A DNA stretch of 64,000 nucleotides from Cyclobacteriaceae bacterium (lineage in GTDB: Bacteria > Bacteroidota > Bacteroidia > Cytophagales > Cyclobacteriaceae), in NCBI GenBank assembly GCA_025808415.1, contig CP075525.1, positions 1,535,501 through 1,599,500 on the forward strand, in the 5' to 3' direction. The notes under the pieces are model-generated. The model was not told the origin of the DNA. It made no database searches and worked only from the letters and a program-made list of their open reading frames with translations. Positions 9,869-18,040 of this stretch are shown piece by piece. A program made the translations under genes and the position numbers. Position 1 is the stretch's first letter. Each line of letters starts with the position of its first letter.

Positions 9869-10798
9869 TTAAAGTTTTATAAATAAGGAGCTTATTGATT
9901 CGTGATCGTGGATTTTGCGAATGGCTTTCGCAAATAAATCCGATACGGTTAATACTTTAATTTTAGGTGTCGCATGCTTTAAGGGCAATGTATCGGCAAC
10001 GACCAATTCCTCCAACACCGAGTTTTCAATGTTTTCGTAAGCTTTACCGGACAATACCGGGTGTGTGCAAGCCGCGCGAACTGTTTTTGCACCTTTTTCT
10101 TTCAGCAAGGCAGCAGCTTTGCAAATGGTTCCTGCGGTATCCACCAGGTCATCGATCAGGATAACGTCTTTCCCTTCCACTTCACCAATCAATCGCATCG
10201 ATTCCACTTTGTTTGCTTCTTTCCTGTATTTATCGCACACGGCCAGGTCGGCATCAAAAAACTTAGCGAAGCTTCTGGCGCGCTTAATACCACCAACATC
10301 GGGCGATGCGAATATGATGTTATCCAATTGGAGTGATTTCAGGTATGGAACAAAAATGTATGAACCATCCAGGTGGTCAACCGGAATGTCAAAAAATCCC
10401 TGTATCTGATCGGCATGTAAGTCGCAGGTCATTATCCTATCGGCACCGGCCGCTGATATAAGGTTTGCAATAAGTTTGGCTGCAATGGACACACGTGGCC
10501 TGTCTTTTCTATCCTGACGGGCATATCCAAAATACGGTATTACTACGTTTACGCTGGAAGCACTGGCCCGTTTAGCGGCATCAACCATCAGCAAAAGCTC
10601 CATCAGGTTATCGGATGGCGGTATGGTAGATTGGATAAGGAATACCTCGTGGCCCCGCACTGATTCGGCAATAAAGGGCGACATTTCTCCATCGCTGAAT
10701 TGCTGGTACATTACTTTGCCCAGGGATTCGCCATAGGCATCAGCAATTTTTTCTGCCAGATATGTAGTTGCTCTGCCGCTAAAAAGCTTTACCGCCAT
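9869..10798 (-). CDS. prs: Ribose-phosphate pyrophosphokinase
   Basis: Makes PRPP from ribose 5-phosphate and ATP for nucleotide, His and Trp synthesis. Visible motifs are the N-terminal KLFSGRAT, the ATP-binding region YFGYARQDRK, and the PRPP loop VILIDDLVDTAGT. The ATG at 10798 (MAVKLFSGR) gives 309 residues, the usual size. The frame stays open upstream to an ATG at 10855, but that 19-residue extension would read through the tRNA-Gln terminator hairpin and into the tRNA itself, so it is rejected. It is followed closely by rplY. Confidence 0.96.
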   Translation of the reverse strand: MAVKLFSGRATTYLAEKIADAYGESLGKVMYQQFSDGEMSPFIAESVRGHEVFLIQSTIPPSDNLMELLLMVDAAKRASASSVNVVIPYFGYARQDRKDRPRVSIAAKLIANLISAAGADRIMTCDLHADQIQGFFDIPVDHLDGSYIFVPYLKSLQLDNIIFASPDVGGIKRARSFAKFFDADLAVCDKYRKEANKVESMRLIGEVEGKDVILIDDLVDTAGTICKAAALLKEKGAKTVRAACTHPVLSGKAYENIENSVLEELVVADTLPLKHATPKIKVLTVSDLFAKAIRKIHDHESISSLFIKL

Positions 10799-10815
10799 GC
10801 TGTTGGATTTTAACG

Positions 10816-10843
10816 AAAATCCCTCCCGCCTGGGAGGGATTTT
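10816..10843 (-). terminator. Terminator of tRNA-Gln
   Basis: A 12-base perfect stem (10816-10827 with 10832-10843) with a 4-base loop begins one base past the tRNA 3' end and ends in TTTT on the minus strand. It lies between the tRNA and prs and helps place the prs start at 10798. Confidence 0.75.
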
Positions 10844-10844
10844 G

Positions 10845-10915
10845 TTGTCCGACAAGGATTCGAACCCTGACTAAAAGAACCAAAATCTTCTGTGCTACCG
10901 TTACACCATCGGACA
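10845..10915 (-). tRNA. tRNA-Gln (UUG anticodon)
   Basis: The minus strand folds into a 71-base cloverleaf. The seven-pair acceptor stem is TGTCCGA with TCGGACA, the D arm contains GGTGTAACGGTAGCAC, the anticodon loop TTTTGGT carries TTG, and the T arm contains GGGTTCGAATCC. The discriminator base is A and CCA is not encoded. The 5' U opposite A in the acceptor stem is typical of tRNA-Gln. Confidence 0.96.
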
Positions 10916-10958
10916 ATTTCCTTGTTTTAAAGCAAGAAAACCCTATTTTTTGGGATTG

Positions 10959-10966
10959 CAAAGGTA
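10959..10966 (-). promoter_or_regulatory. Probable -7 element for tRNA-Gln
   Basis: The minus strand reads TACCTTTG, a perfect match to the Bacteroidota -7 consensus TAnnTTTG, 43 bases upstream of the mature tRNA 5' end. The -33 TTTG partner is not a clean match, so this rests on the -7 box and its position. Confidence 0.5.
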
Positions 10967-11023
10967 GAATTAATTTTCTGAAAAAGGAGTTCGGCCCCTG
11001 ATTTTTCTGGACTTTTTGCGGTG

Positions 11024-11593
11024 TTATATATCGGTGTCCTTACTGGCGGTGCCTTCCATAAACCCTTCAGCCCAGAACCGGTATTTATCTAAAATTGAAA
11101 TAACAGCATTACGAAGGTGCCGTTGGTTATTGTAATCTATAGGGCCATATAGGGTAGTTGCATAACCTTGCCAAACCGAACGGTTTTGTCGCCTGTCGTA
11201 AAATTGAATGAGAAGGGTCCCGGTTCGTAAATCAAGTTTTTTCCGATCGTAATTCAGGTTAGGATCCTGGTTTTTGATCCATTCTTCAATTTCAGGTTGG
11301 TTGTACCCATTGAATTTTAAACTGTCTTCGTACATCCTGAAACTAATGAGTAAATGGGGTTTATTGTCGGTTTGGCGATAGCCCAGAAATTTCATACGAG
11401 AAATGATGGCTGATTCAATTTGTTCATTGGCCATCGATACATCCGACAGGCCAGCGGGTTTCATGATTTCAAAGCTTCGGTACTTTTTAAATTGCCCTTT
11501 ATAACTGTAATCGTATTCAACCGGCAATTCCTTGTATCCCAGGCAGCCAACTAATAGGGTAGAGGAGAGCATGAGAAGAAATAAATTTCTCAT
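11024..11593 (-). CDS. DUF4136 lipoprotein
   Basis: A 189-residue envelope lipoprotein. The signal peptide ends in a lipobox LLVGC (Cys17). The body has the DUF4136 layout: an N-terminal YDYSYKGQFKKYRSFEI segment, a middle INxAI-like helix (IESAIISRMKFLGYR), a PHLLISF strand, and a late RRQNRSVWQGYATT strand pair before the C-terminal helix. The function of the family is unknown. It lies upstream of tRNA-Gln on the same strand with no obvious link. Confidence 0.8.
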   Translation of the reverse strand: MRNLFLLMLSSTLLVGCLGYKELPVEYDYSYKGQFKKYRSFEIMKPAGLSDVSMANEQIESAIISRMKFLGYRQTDNKPHLLISFRMYEDSLKFNGYNQPEIEEWIKNQDPNLNYDRKKLDLRTGTLLIQFYDRRQNRSVWQGYATTLYGPIDYNNQRHLRNAVISILDKYRFWAEGFMEGTASKDTDI

Positions 11594-11648
11594 AGGGAAT
11601 AAATTTAGATTAATGAAGGTAATGCCCCGGCCCTAAAGGAACAATAAC

Positions 11649-14600
11649 TTAAGTAAAAGGTTGCGTTATTTTTTTTGCAATCCATTCGCGGGCGTTGTAA
11701 AAGGCCTCAATCCAAGGCGAAATTTCATCAGCTTTCCTTTCGGCCGGGTAATAAGGCCAGTTCCAGGGGAACATAGATCGTTCGATGTGCGGCATAATTG
11801 CCAGGTGCCGCCCATCGCGTGAGCACAGAGCGGCTACGGCACCATCGGAGTCATTGGGATTACCGGGATATTGTGCGTACGAATACGTTGCAGCAGTTGA
11901 ATAGGAACCATCAGCCAGGATAAACCGCCCCTCACCATGGGCCACCCAAGCGCCTAATCGGGTTCCTGTCAGTGAGGCAAGCATAATGGAGTTATTTTCT
12001 GGAATAGAAAGGTTTACAAAAGCGGATTCGAATTTCCCTGAACCGTTATGGTGCATGCGTGGATGGTTGGCACCCATTTCGGGGTACACTAACCCCAACT
12101 CCATCATAAGCTGGCAGCCGTTGCATACGCCAAGGCTTAATGTATCGTTTCGTTTATAGAAATTATCAAGGGCTTGCTTGGCTTTTGGATTATACAAAAA
12201 AGCACCAGCCCAACCTTTTGCCGATCCCAGCACATCGGAATTTGAAAACCCACCAACATAAACAATCATGTTCACATCAGCCAGGTCCTCACGGCCGGAG
12301 ACCAGGTCGGTCATGTGCACATCTTTAACGTCAAAGCCTGCCAGGTAAAGGCAGTAAGCCATTTCACGGTCGCCATTTACACCTTTCTCGCGTATAATCG
12401 CTGCTTTTATACCGGTAGGTTTTCTTCGTTTTGCATCCATGCCATAGGCTGATAACTTTCCTGTGAAGCTTTTTTGAAAAGCGTACGCCAGCGGTTGTTT
12501 TTTATAATTATCGAACCGGGCTTTTGCATGGCCGGGGTTGCGCTGTTTTTTGTCCAACAGGTAGGAGGTTGTAAACCAAATGTCCCGCAGGGAATTGATG
12601 GAAAACGGATAAGACCGGCCAAGGTGTTGAATAACCAATTCGCGTGATGTGGTTATATGCCCGATTTTTTTATAGTTAACCTGTTGAAGTTCTAATGCTT
12701 GCAGCGCTTCATTTTTTAATTGCAGTACAACGCCCGGGTTCTCAGCAAAAAGAATTTTGATGATATCTTCCCCCAATAAAGAGATATCAACATGGGCACC
12801 CAACCCTATTGATGGGAATAACATTTCACAGAGTGTTGTAATTAAACCACCGGATGAAATGTCATGACCGGCCACTACTTCTTCAGTGCTGATGAGTTGC
12901 TGGATAGCGTTAAATGCTGATGCAAAATACTGTGGATCGCCAATGGTGGGTACTTCATGGCCTAATGTGTTGTTGATCTGGGCAAAGCTGCTGCCGCCAA
13001 GCTTATAGTGGTCTTTCGATAAATCGATGTAAACGATGGAAGTGTGATCTACCGCTTGCAATGCAGGCGAAATTGTTTTGCGTATATCGGCAACCTCAGC
13101 TACTGCCGAAATGATAACCGTTCCCGGGGAAAGAACGACATCACCATTGGGGTACTTCTGCGTCATCGATAACGAATCTTTTCCTGTTGGGATATTAATG
13201 CCCAAGGCGATGGCAAAATCACTTACCGCTTCAACCGCCTGGTATAGTCTCGCATTTTCGCCAGCTTGTTTTGCCGGCCACATCCAGTTGGCACTTAGCG
13301 AAACTCCCTTTAATCCATGTGCAAGTGGCGCAAAAAGAATATTGGTAAGCGCTTCGGCAATGGCAAGCTTGCTTCCGGCTGCCGCATCAACAAGGGCCGC
13401 ACCGGGGGCATGGCCAATGGCGGTAGCCATGCCTTTATTGCTTGTGAAATCAAGTGCCATAACCCCAACATTGTTCAGCGGCAATTGAATGGCTCCGCAG
13501 GTTTGTTGGGTTGCCACTTTTCCGGTAACGGATCGGTCTACTTTATTGGTAAGCCAATCTTTACAGGCTACCGCCTCAAGTTGTAACACCTGTTCAATAT
13601 AGGATTGCAGATAGGAGGCATCATATTGCACAGGGTTGAACCTGGAAGCATTTGCGGTATCCGTTAAAATAGTTTTAGGCGATGAGCCCAGCAGATGCCT
13701 TACCTCAAAATCAACTGGCTTTTTTTGTTGGTTTTTCTTTTCAAACACAAGGCGCTTGTCACCGGTAGCCTCACCGATTACATACATAGGCGCGCGTTCG
13801 CGATCGGCAATTTTTTGGAGCAGGCTAAGGTCTTTTTCATGGATTGCCAAACCCATCCGTTCCTGCGATTCGTTGCTCAGTATTTCCTTGTCGGATAAGG
13901 TAGGATCGCCCACCGGTATTTTTTCGATATGAACAACGCCCCCGGTCTCCTCCAGCAATTCCGAAAGGCAGTTGAAGTGCCCTCCGGCACCGTGATCGTG
14001 TATGGAAACAATGGGGTTGTGGTCAAGTTCGGCCAAGGCCCGAATGGCATTCATGGCGCGCTTTTGCATTTCGGGGTTTGAGCGTTGTATTGCATTTAAC
14101 TCAATGGCATTACCGTATTCACCGGTTGCAACTGATGAAACCGCCCCGCCACCCATACCGATGCGGTAGTTATCACCTCCCAGCAAAACAATTTTATCGC
14201 CCGGGGTGAGGTGTTCTTTCTGACTGTCTTTTTGTTTTCCAAAGCCAATGCCACCCGCAAGCATAATCACTTTATCGAAGCCAAACTTCTTGTCTCCTTC
14301 AAAGTGTTCAAAGGTCAGCACGCTGCCATTGATGAGGGGTTGCCCAAACTTGTTGCCAAAATCCGAAGCCCCATCAGATGCTTTGATCAATATTTCTTCA
14401 GGGGTTTGGTATAGCCACTTACGCGCTTCAAATTTCTTCTCCCATGCACGGCCACCTTCCAAACGAGGGTAAGCGGTAATATAAACAGCCGTTCCGGCCA
14501 ACGGTAAGGAACCTTTTCCCCCGGCTAAACGATCACGGATTTCTCCACCAGAACCCGTAGCTGCGCCATTAAACGGTTCAACCGTGGTGGGAAAGTTGTG

Positions 14601-15344
14601 GGTCTCTGCCTTTAATGAAATCACGGAATCAATGTCCTTCAGTTCGAAAAAGCCTGCTACATCTTGCCGCGCGGGTGCAAACTGTTCAATGGTTGGGCCT
14701 TTGATAAACGCTACGTTGTCTTTGTAGGCTGAAACAATGTAGTTGGGGTTTTGCTTCGATGTTTTTTTTATGAGTTGAAACAACGTGCTTTTTTTCTCTT
14801 CGCCATTAATTATAAATGTTCCATTGAATATTTTATGGCGGCAATGTTCTGAATTTACCTGCGAGAAGCCGAACACTTCGCTATCGGTAAGGTTTCGCCC
14901 CAGTTCTTTGCTAACAGATTTAAGGTATTCAATCTCCTCGTGGCTCAGTGCCAGGCCTTCTTTTTCGTTATAGGCGGCAATATCTTCAATCTCAAGTACG
15001 GGTTCGGGTTGATGGTGTATGGTGAATAATTCTTGGTCCAGTTGTTTGTACAGCACCTGGAGCATGCGGTCGTACGGGGCATGCTCATCCTTTACCACAG
15101 CAAATTCCTCTATCCGGGTAATGCCACTGATGCCCATTGTTTGTGTAATCTCAACCGCGTTAGTGCTCCACGGTGTCACCATTTCCTTTCGCGGCCCCAC
15201 AAAATAGCCGTTAAATGTTGCTCCCTGTACGGGAGCAGCACCACCGAATAGCCATTCAAGTTTTTGGATATCAGTATGTTGTAAAGGCTGTACCGTGCCA
15301 ACAGCAAATACTGTGTTGGCGGGGGAGCGGAAGAACAAAATCAT
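11649..15344 (-). CDS. purL: Phosphoribosylformylglycinamidine synthase, single-chain
   Basis: Converts FGAR, glutamine and ATP to FGAM in purine synthesis. At 1231 residues it is the large form, carrying the PurS-like N-terminus, the two AIR-synthase-type repeats and the C-terminal glutaminase in one chain. Seen are SEHCRHKIFNG, the PTTVEPFNGAATGSGGEIRD segment, the second-half GKDSLSM motif, and the glutaminase nucleophile in LGVCNGCQLM, with the downstream His/Glu region near PHIERSMFPW. The start at 15344 fits the family. It is followed on the same strand by the tRNA-Gln region and preceded by an alpha/beta hydrolase gene 75 bases upstream. Confidence 0.97.
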   Translation of the reverse strand: MILFFRSPANTVFAVGTVQPLQHTDIQKLEWLFGGAAPVQGATFNGYFVGPRKEMVTPWSTNAVEITQTMGISGITRIEEFAVVKDEHAPYDRMLQVLYKQLDQELFTIHHQPEPVLEIEDIAAYNEKEGLALSHEEIEYLKSVSKELGRNLTDSEVFGFSQVNSEHCRHKIFNGTFIINGEEKKSTLFQLIKKTSKQNPNYIVSAYKDNVAFIKGPTIEQFAPARQDVAGFFELKDIDSVISLKAETHNFPTTVEPFNGAATGSGGEIRDRLAGGKGSLPLAGTAVYITAYPRLEGGRAWEKKFEARKWLYQTPEEILIKASDGASDFGNKFGQPLINGSVLTFEHFEGDKKFGFDKVIMLAGGIGFGKQKDSQKEHLTPGDKIVLLGGDNYRIGMGGGAVSSVATGEYGNAIELNAIQRSNPEMQKRAMNAIRALAELDHNPIVSIHDHGAGGHFNCLSELLEETGGVVHIEKIPVGDPTLSDKEILSNESQERMGLAIHEKDLSLLQKIADRERAPMYVIGEATGDKRLVFEKKNQQKKPVDFEVRHLLGSSPKTILTDTANASRFNPVQYDASYLQSYIEQVLQLEAVACKDWLTNKVDRSVTGKVATQQTCGAIQLPLNNVGVMALDFTSNKGMATAIGHAPGAALVDAAAGSKLAIAEALTNILFAPLAHGLKGVSLSANWMWPAKQAGENARLYQAVEAVSDFAIALGINIPTGKDSLSMTQKYPNGDVVLSPGTVIISAVAEVADIRKTISPALQAVDHTSIVYIDLSKDHYKLGGSSFAQINNTLGHEVPTIGDPQYFASAFNAIQQLISTEEVVAGHDISSGGLITTLCEMLFPSIGLGAHVDISLLGEDIIKILFAENPGVVLQLKNEALQALELQQVNYKKIGHITTSRELVIQHLGRSYPFSINSLRDIWFTTSYLLDKKQRNPGHAKARFDNYKKQPLAYAFQKSFTGKLSAYGMDAKRRKPTGIKAAIIREKGVNGDREMAYCLYLAGFDVKDVHMTDLVSGREDLADVNMIVYVGGFSNSDVLGSAKGWAGAFLYNPKAKQALDNFYKRNDTLSLGVCNGCQLMMELGLVYPEMGANHPRMHHNGSGKFESAFVNLSIPENNSIMLASLTGTRLGAWVAHGEGRFILADGSYSTAATYSYAQYPGNPNDSDGAVAALCSRDGRHLAIMPHIERSMFPWNWPYYPAERKADEISPWIEAFYNAREWIAKKITQPFT

Positions 15345-15419
15345 TGATAAAACGGGGCTCGTTATTGGAAGCCCAAAAATAATAAGAGTTTGGCTGTATG
15401 CCCTATGGGTGATTATTAA

Positions 15420-16274
15420 TTATTCAGGTAAACCGGTTTTGGCCATCACCGAAAGCAAGGCATGGTGGCTGGACGGCAGTATAACAAGCGAAGCAGTGTG
15501 TACATTTTTTAAAATCTGTTTTACATGTTTTTTTGTAATCATCCGATCCCCGTCCCCTAAAATCAGGGTAACTGGCAGGTTGTGCTGGTTTAGGTTACGG
15601 ATAAGGTTTGCCCTTGAAATTGAAAGTTTGCGGAACACAACCCAGGCATGGTAAACCTTGGTGCGCTTGTTCACGGTATCCATTTGGCTTATGGCAAAAC
15701 GGATCAGGCGTTTATCGACAAGGTTTAATTTGGCCACTATCCGGGCAAGATTGAAAAAGCGATGCGGATTGAAAATCATGCTTTTAAAAAAGCTTCGCCC
15801 CAAGGCGGTTGAGGTGGCCAGGGTGTACCAGGTGCTTGGTTTGATACCATCCGGTGCTATCAGGTAAAGGCGATCGATTTGGTTGCTAAAACATTCGGTC
15901 ATGACCAGTACAAAACGGGCACCTAAACTGAAACCTGCCAGCGCAAACTTTTTTATGCCTTGTTCAGTAATAAAAGCTCCGATGAACTCAAGCCATTGTT
16001 TTTTCTCGATTGGTTTATCACCCAACGTCCACGAACTTCTACCATGAAAGGGCAAATCGAATGAATAAAATGTGTATTGGTCTCCGTTTTTTTCGGCCAG
16101 GTTTAGGTAAGCCGTACCTTCTTGTCCGAAACCGTGAAAGCAAATCAAAGCTTTAGCGCCATTACCAATCTTGTAATACTGTAAAACGATATTTTTATAA
16201 GAAAAGAAGTTATCGGAGACGTAATGCATTTCGTTTACAAGCTTGAATGACCTGATGCTTGCAAAGATAGCCAT
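15420..16274 (-). CDS. Alpha/beta-fold hydrolase
   Basis: A 285-residue serine hydrolase of the alpha/beta fold; its substrate cannot be told from sequence. Visible are the oxyanion-side LICFHGFGQEG, the nucleophile elbow AGFSLGARF with Ser in GxSxG form, an acid in ILGDGDRM and a late His in SSHHALL. No signal peptide is clear. The ATG at 16274 is used; an ATG at 16229 (MHYVSDNFF) begins nearer the conserved part and is an equally good start. It is divergent from an ECF sigma gene and upstream of purL on the same strand. Confidence 0.82.
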   Translation of the reverse strand: MAIFASIRSFKLVNEMHYVSDNFFSYKNIVLQYYKIGNGAKALICFHGFGQEGTAYLNLAEKNGDQYTFYSFDLPFHGRSSWTLGDKPIEKKQWLEFIGAFITEQGIKKFALAGFSLGARFVLVMTECFSNQIDRLYLIAPDGIKPSTWYTLATSTALGRSFFKSMIFNPHRFFNLARIVAKLNLVDKRLIRFAISQMDTVNKRTKVYHAWVVFRKLSISRANLIRNLNQHNLPVTLILGDGDRMITKKHVKQILKNVHTASLVILPSSHHALLSVMAKTGLPE

Positions 16275-16361
16275 ATAGCTGTGTGCCAAATAAGTTAATA
16301 TTTTGCAGGCACTACAATAAATCAGTTGCTTTCATCGACTATCCTGTTAAATGAGCAAGCG

Positions 16362-16919
16362 ATGGACCTGGCTATGCAGTTAAAAGAAGAAACATTTCTG
16401 AAAGAAAAAGGCAAGTTGCTGGGGTTCATTCGCAACCGTGTTTCCTCGCTTGAAGAAGCTGAAGACATTCTGCAAGATGTATTTTACCAGTTCATAGCCG
16501 GTTATGATACCATTGAATCGTTTGACAGGGTTACCTCATGGCTCTTTTCAGTAGCACGGAACAAGATTATTGACCGGTACAGGAAGGAATCGGCCAGGCC
16601 TCAAAAAGCAGGTTTTACTTCGGTTTCAGAATTTGATGATGATTCGCCACTTACCCTGCAGGACATACTTCCGGATTTTGGAAACTCACCGGATGAGGTT
16701 CTGCTGCGCGAATCCATGTGGGATGCTATAATGGATGCCGTAGAGGAACTGCCTGCCGACCAACGCGACATTTTTATTCAAAATGAATTGGAAGAAAAGA
16801 GTTTCCGTGAGCTTTCAGAAGCTACAGGTATATCCATCAACACTTTGCTTTCGCGAAAGCGTTACGCAATACTGGCGCTCAGGAAAAAATTACAACGATG
16901 GTATGATGAACTTGAATAA
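16362..16919 (+). CDS. ECF-type RNA polymerase sigma factor
   Basis: A 185-residue group 4 sigma factor. Region 2 shows EEAEDILQDVFYQFI and the promoter-melting VTSWLFSVARNKIIDRYRK; region 4 shows LPADQRDIFIQNELEEKSFRELSE and a helix-turn-helix (ATGISINTLLSRKRYA). The ATG at 16362 is preferred over an in-frame TTG at 16326. Immediately downstream (9 bases) is a small membrane protein that could be its regulator, in the position usually taken by an anti-sigma factor, and a TetR efflux operon follows after 143 bases. Confidence 0.9.
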   Translation: MDLAMQLKEETFLKEKGKLLGFIRNRVSSLEEAEDILQDVFYQFIAGYDTIESFDRVTSWLFSVARNKIIDRYRKESARPQKAGFTSVSEFDDDSPLTLQDILPDFGNSPDEVLLRESMWDAIMDAVEELPADQRDIFIQNELEEKSFRELSEATGISINTLLSRKRYAILALRKKLQRWYDELE

Positions 16920-16928
16920 TTGACGGAC

Positions 16929-17261
16929 ATGAAAAAGGGATTGAAAATATTGAAATGGATTGTGCTGGGCACAGTATTCATTGGAGTTGTTGGCTTGATT
17001 ACCATGCAGTTATGGAATTGGCTTGTGCCAGTACTTTTTAACGGGCCAACCTTAACTTTTTGGCAGGCGTTGGGCCTGTTGGTTCTTTCTAAAATTTTGT
17101 TTTCAGGGTTTGGCGGTAAGCGTGGCCACTCCGGGCATTGGAAGCATCGCTATTACGAAAAATGGTCATCCATGACACCTGAGCAACGTGCCCGGTTTAA
17201 AGAAAGGATGAAAGACAAATGGTGCAGGATGCCAACCGATGAGCCAACCGCGCCCAATTGA
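16929..17261 (+). CDS. Small membrane protein next to ECF sigma
   Basis: A 110-residue protein with two hydrophobic helices (about 6-33 and 41-58), then a basic, His- and Gly-rich stretch (GGKRGHSGHWKHRYYEKW) and a predicted helix SSMTPEQRARFKERMKDKW. The latter resembles the charged helices of periplasmic Spy/CpxP-like proteins only in style. The ATG at 16929 is preferred to the TTG at 16920. It is translationally close to the sigma gene, which suggests a regulatory or sensing role, but it lacks a recognisable anti-sigma domain. No function is assigned. Confidence 0.75.
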   Translation: MKKGLKILKWIVLGTVFIGVVGLITMQLWNWLVPVLFNGPTLTFWQALGLLVLSKILFSGFGGKRGHSGHWKHRYYEKWSSMTPEQRARFKERMKDKWCRMPTDEPTAPN

Positions 17262-17360
17262 TGTCATTCAAACGGTTGCGCCACATTATCCAAAAAAATC
17301 TCAAAAATTTAATCTAAAAACCTAAACCCTGATGGATTTAGGGCGTTTAAGGAAACGTAA

Positions 17361-17396
17361 GAAACTTTTGTAATATAAAAAGTTTCCATAGTTTTG
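17361..17396 (+). promoter_or_regulatory. Promoter with overlapping TetR-type operator
   Basis: The inverted repeat GAAACTTTT (17361-17369) and AAAAGTTTC (17378-17386), with an 8-base spacer, is a typical TetR-family operator shape. The -33 box TTTG (17367-17370) starts inside the left arm, and a perfect -7 box TAGTTTTG (17389-17396) follows after 18 bases. Transcription would begin within a few bases of the tetR ATG at 17405, so the leader is very short or absent. The overlap of operator and promoter suggests autorepression. Confidence 0.7.
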
Positions 17397-17404
17397 CCCC
17401 CCTT

Positions 17405-18040
17405 ATGGAAGAACTAGACGTAAAAGACAAGATTTTGAAAGGTGCCGAGGAGTTGTTTATGCGGTACGGCATACGCAGCATATCCATGGATGACATTGCG
17501 CGGCACCTTACGGTTTCAAAGAAAACGTTGTACCAGCACTTTGCCGATAAAGATGACCTGGTGCTTTCGGTTTCACGCAGCCACCTGCAACGAAATAAAG
17601 CTGAGTTTGAAGGTATTTGGGAAAGTGCTAAGAATCCTATTGAAGAGTTGGCTCAAATTTCGGCATGCATGCGTACAAACATGGAAACCATGAACCCAAC
17701 GTTGCTTTTTGACTTGCAGAAATTTCACCCCAAAGCCTGGGGCGAATGGATTGTATTCAAAAACAAATACATACGGGAAAATGTAATCCGCAATTTGTCC
17801 AAGGGCATAGCGGATGGTTACATCCGGGCTGATATAAATCCGGAAATAATGGCCGCGATGCGCATCGAATTGGTGCAGCTTGCGTTTAACAATGAAATTT
17901 TTCCTCCAAACCAATACAAGTTAGCCGAAGTGCAGGAGCAAATCTTCGATCATTTCGTTTACGGACTGGTTACCGAAAAAGGAAAAAAACTCTACCAAAA
18001 GTGTAAGACCCTCAACCACCAACCCTCATCAGTTTTATGA
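17405..18040 (+). CDS. TetR/AcrR-family regulator of the efflux operon
   Basis: A 211-residue repressor-type protein. The N-terminal DNA-binding domain contains the helix-turn-helix MDDIARHLTVSKKTLYQHF (about 29-47), the signature of the family. The C-terminal ligand domain is variable, as usual. Its last codon overlaps the start of the tolC-like gene (ATGA at 18037-18040), so it is the first gene of a tetR-tolC-adaptor-RND operon. An inverted repeat over its promoter is the likely target, giving autoregulation of the pump. Confidence 0.92.
   Translation: MEELDVKDKILKGAEELFMRYGIRSISMDDIARHLTVSKKTLYQHFADKDDLVLSVSRSHLQRNKAEFEGIWESAKNPIEELAQISACMRTNMETMNPTLLFDLQKFHPKAWGEWIVFKNKYIRENVIRNLSKGIADGYIRADINPEIMAAMRIELVQLAFNNEIFPPNQYKLAEVQEQIFDHFVYGLVTEKGKKLYQKCKTLNHQPSSVL

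Noticed and set aside
10799..10855. Upstream extension of prs by 19 residues
   Set aside because: The extension lies within the tRNA-Gln hairpin and tRNA 3' end, and family members begin at MAVKLF.
10779..10961. Open frame spanning tRNA-Gln on the minus strand
   Set aside because: It only reads through the tRNA and its terminator; no homology or start signal supports a protein.
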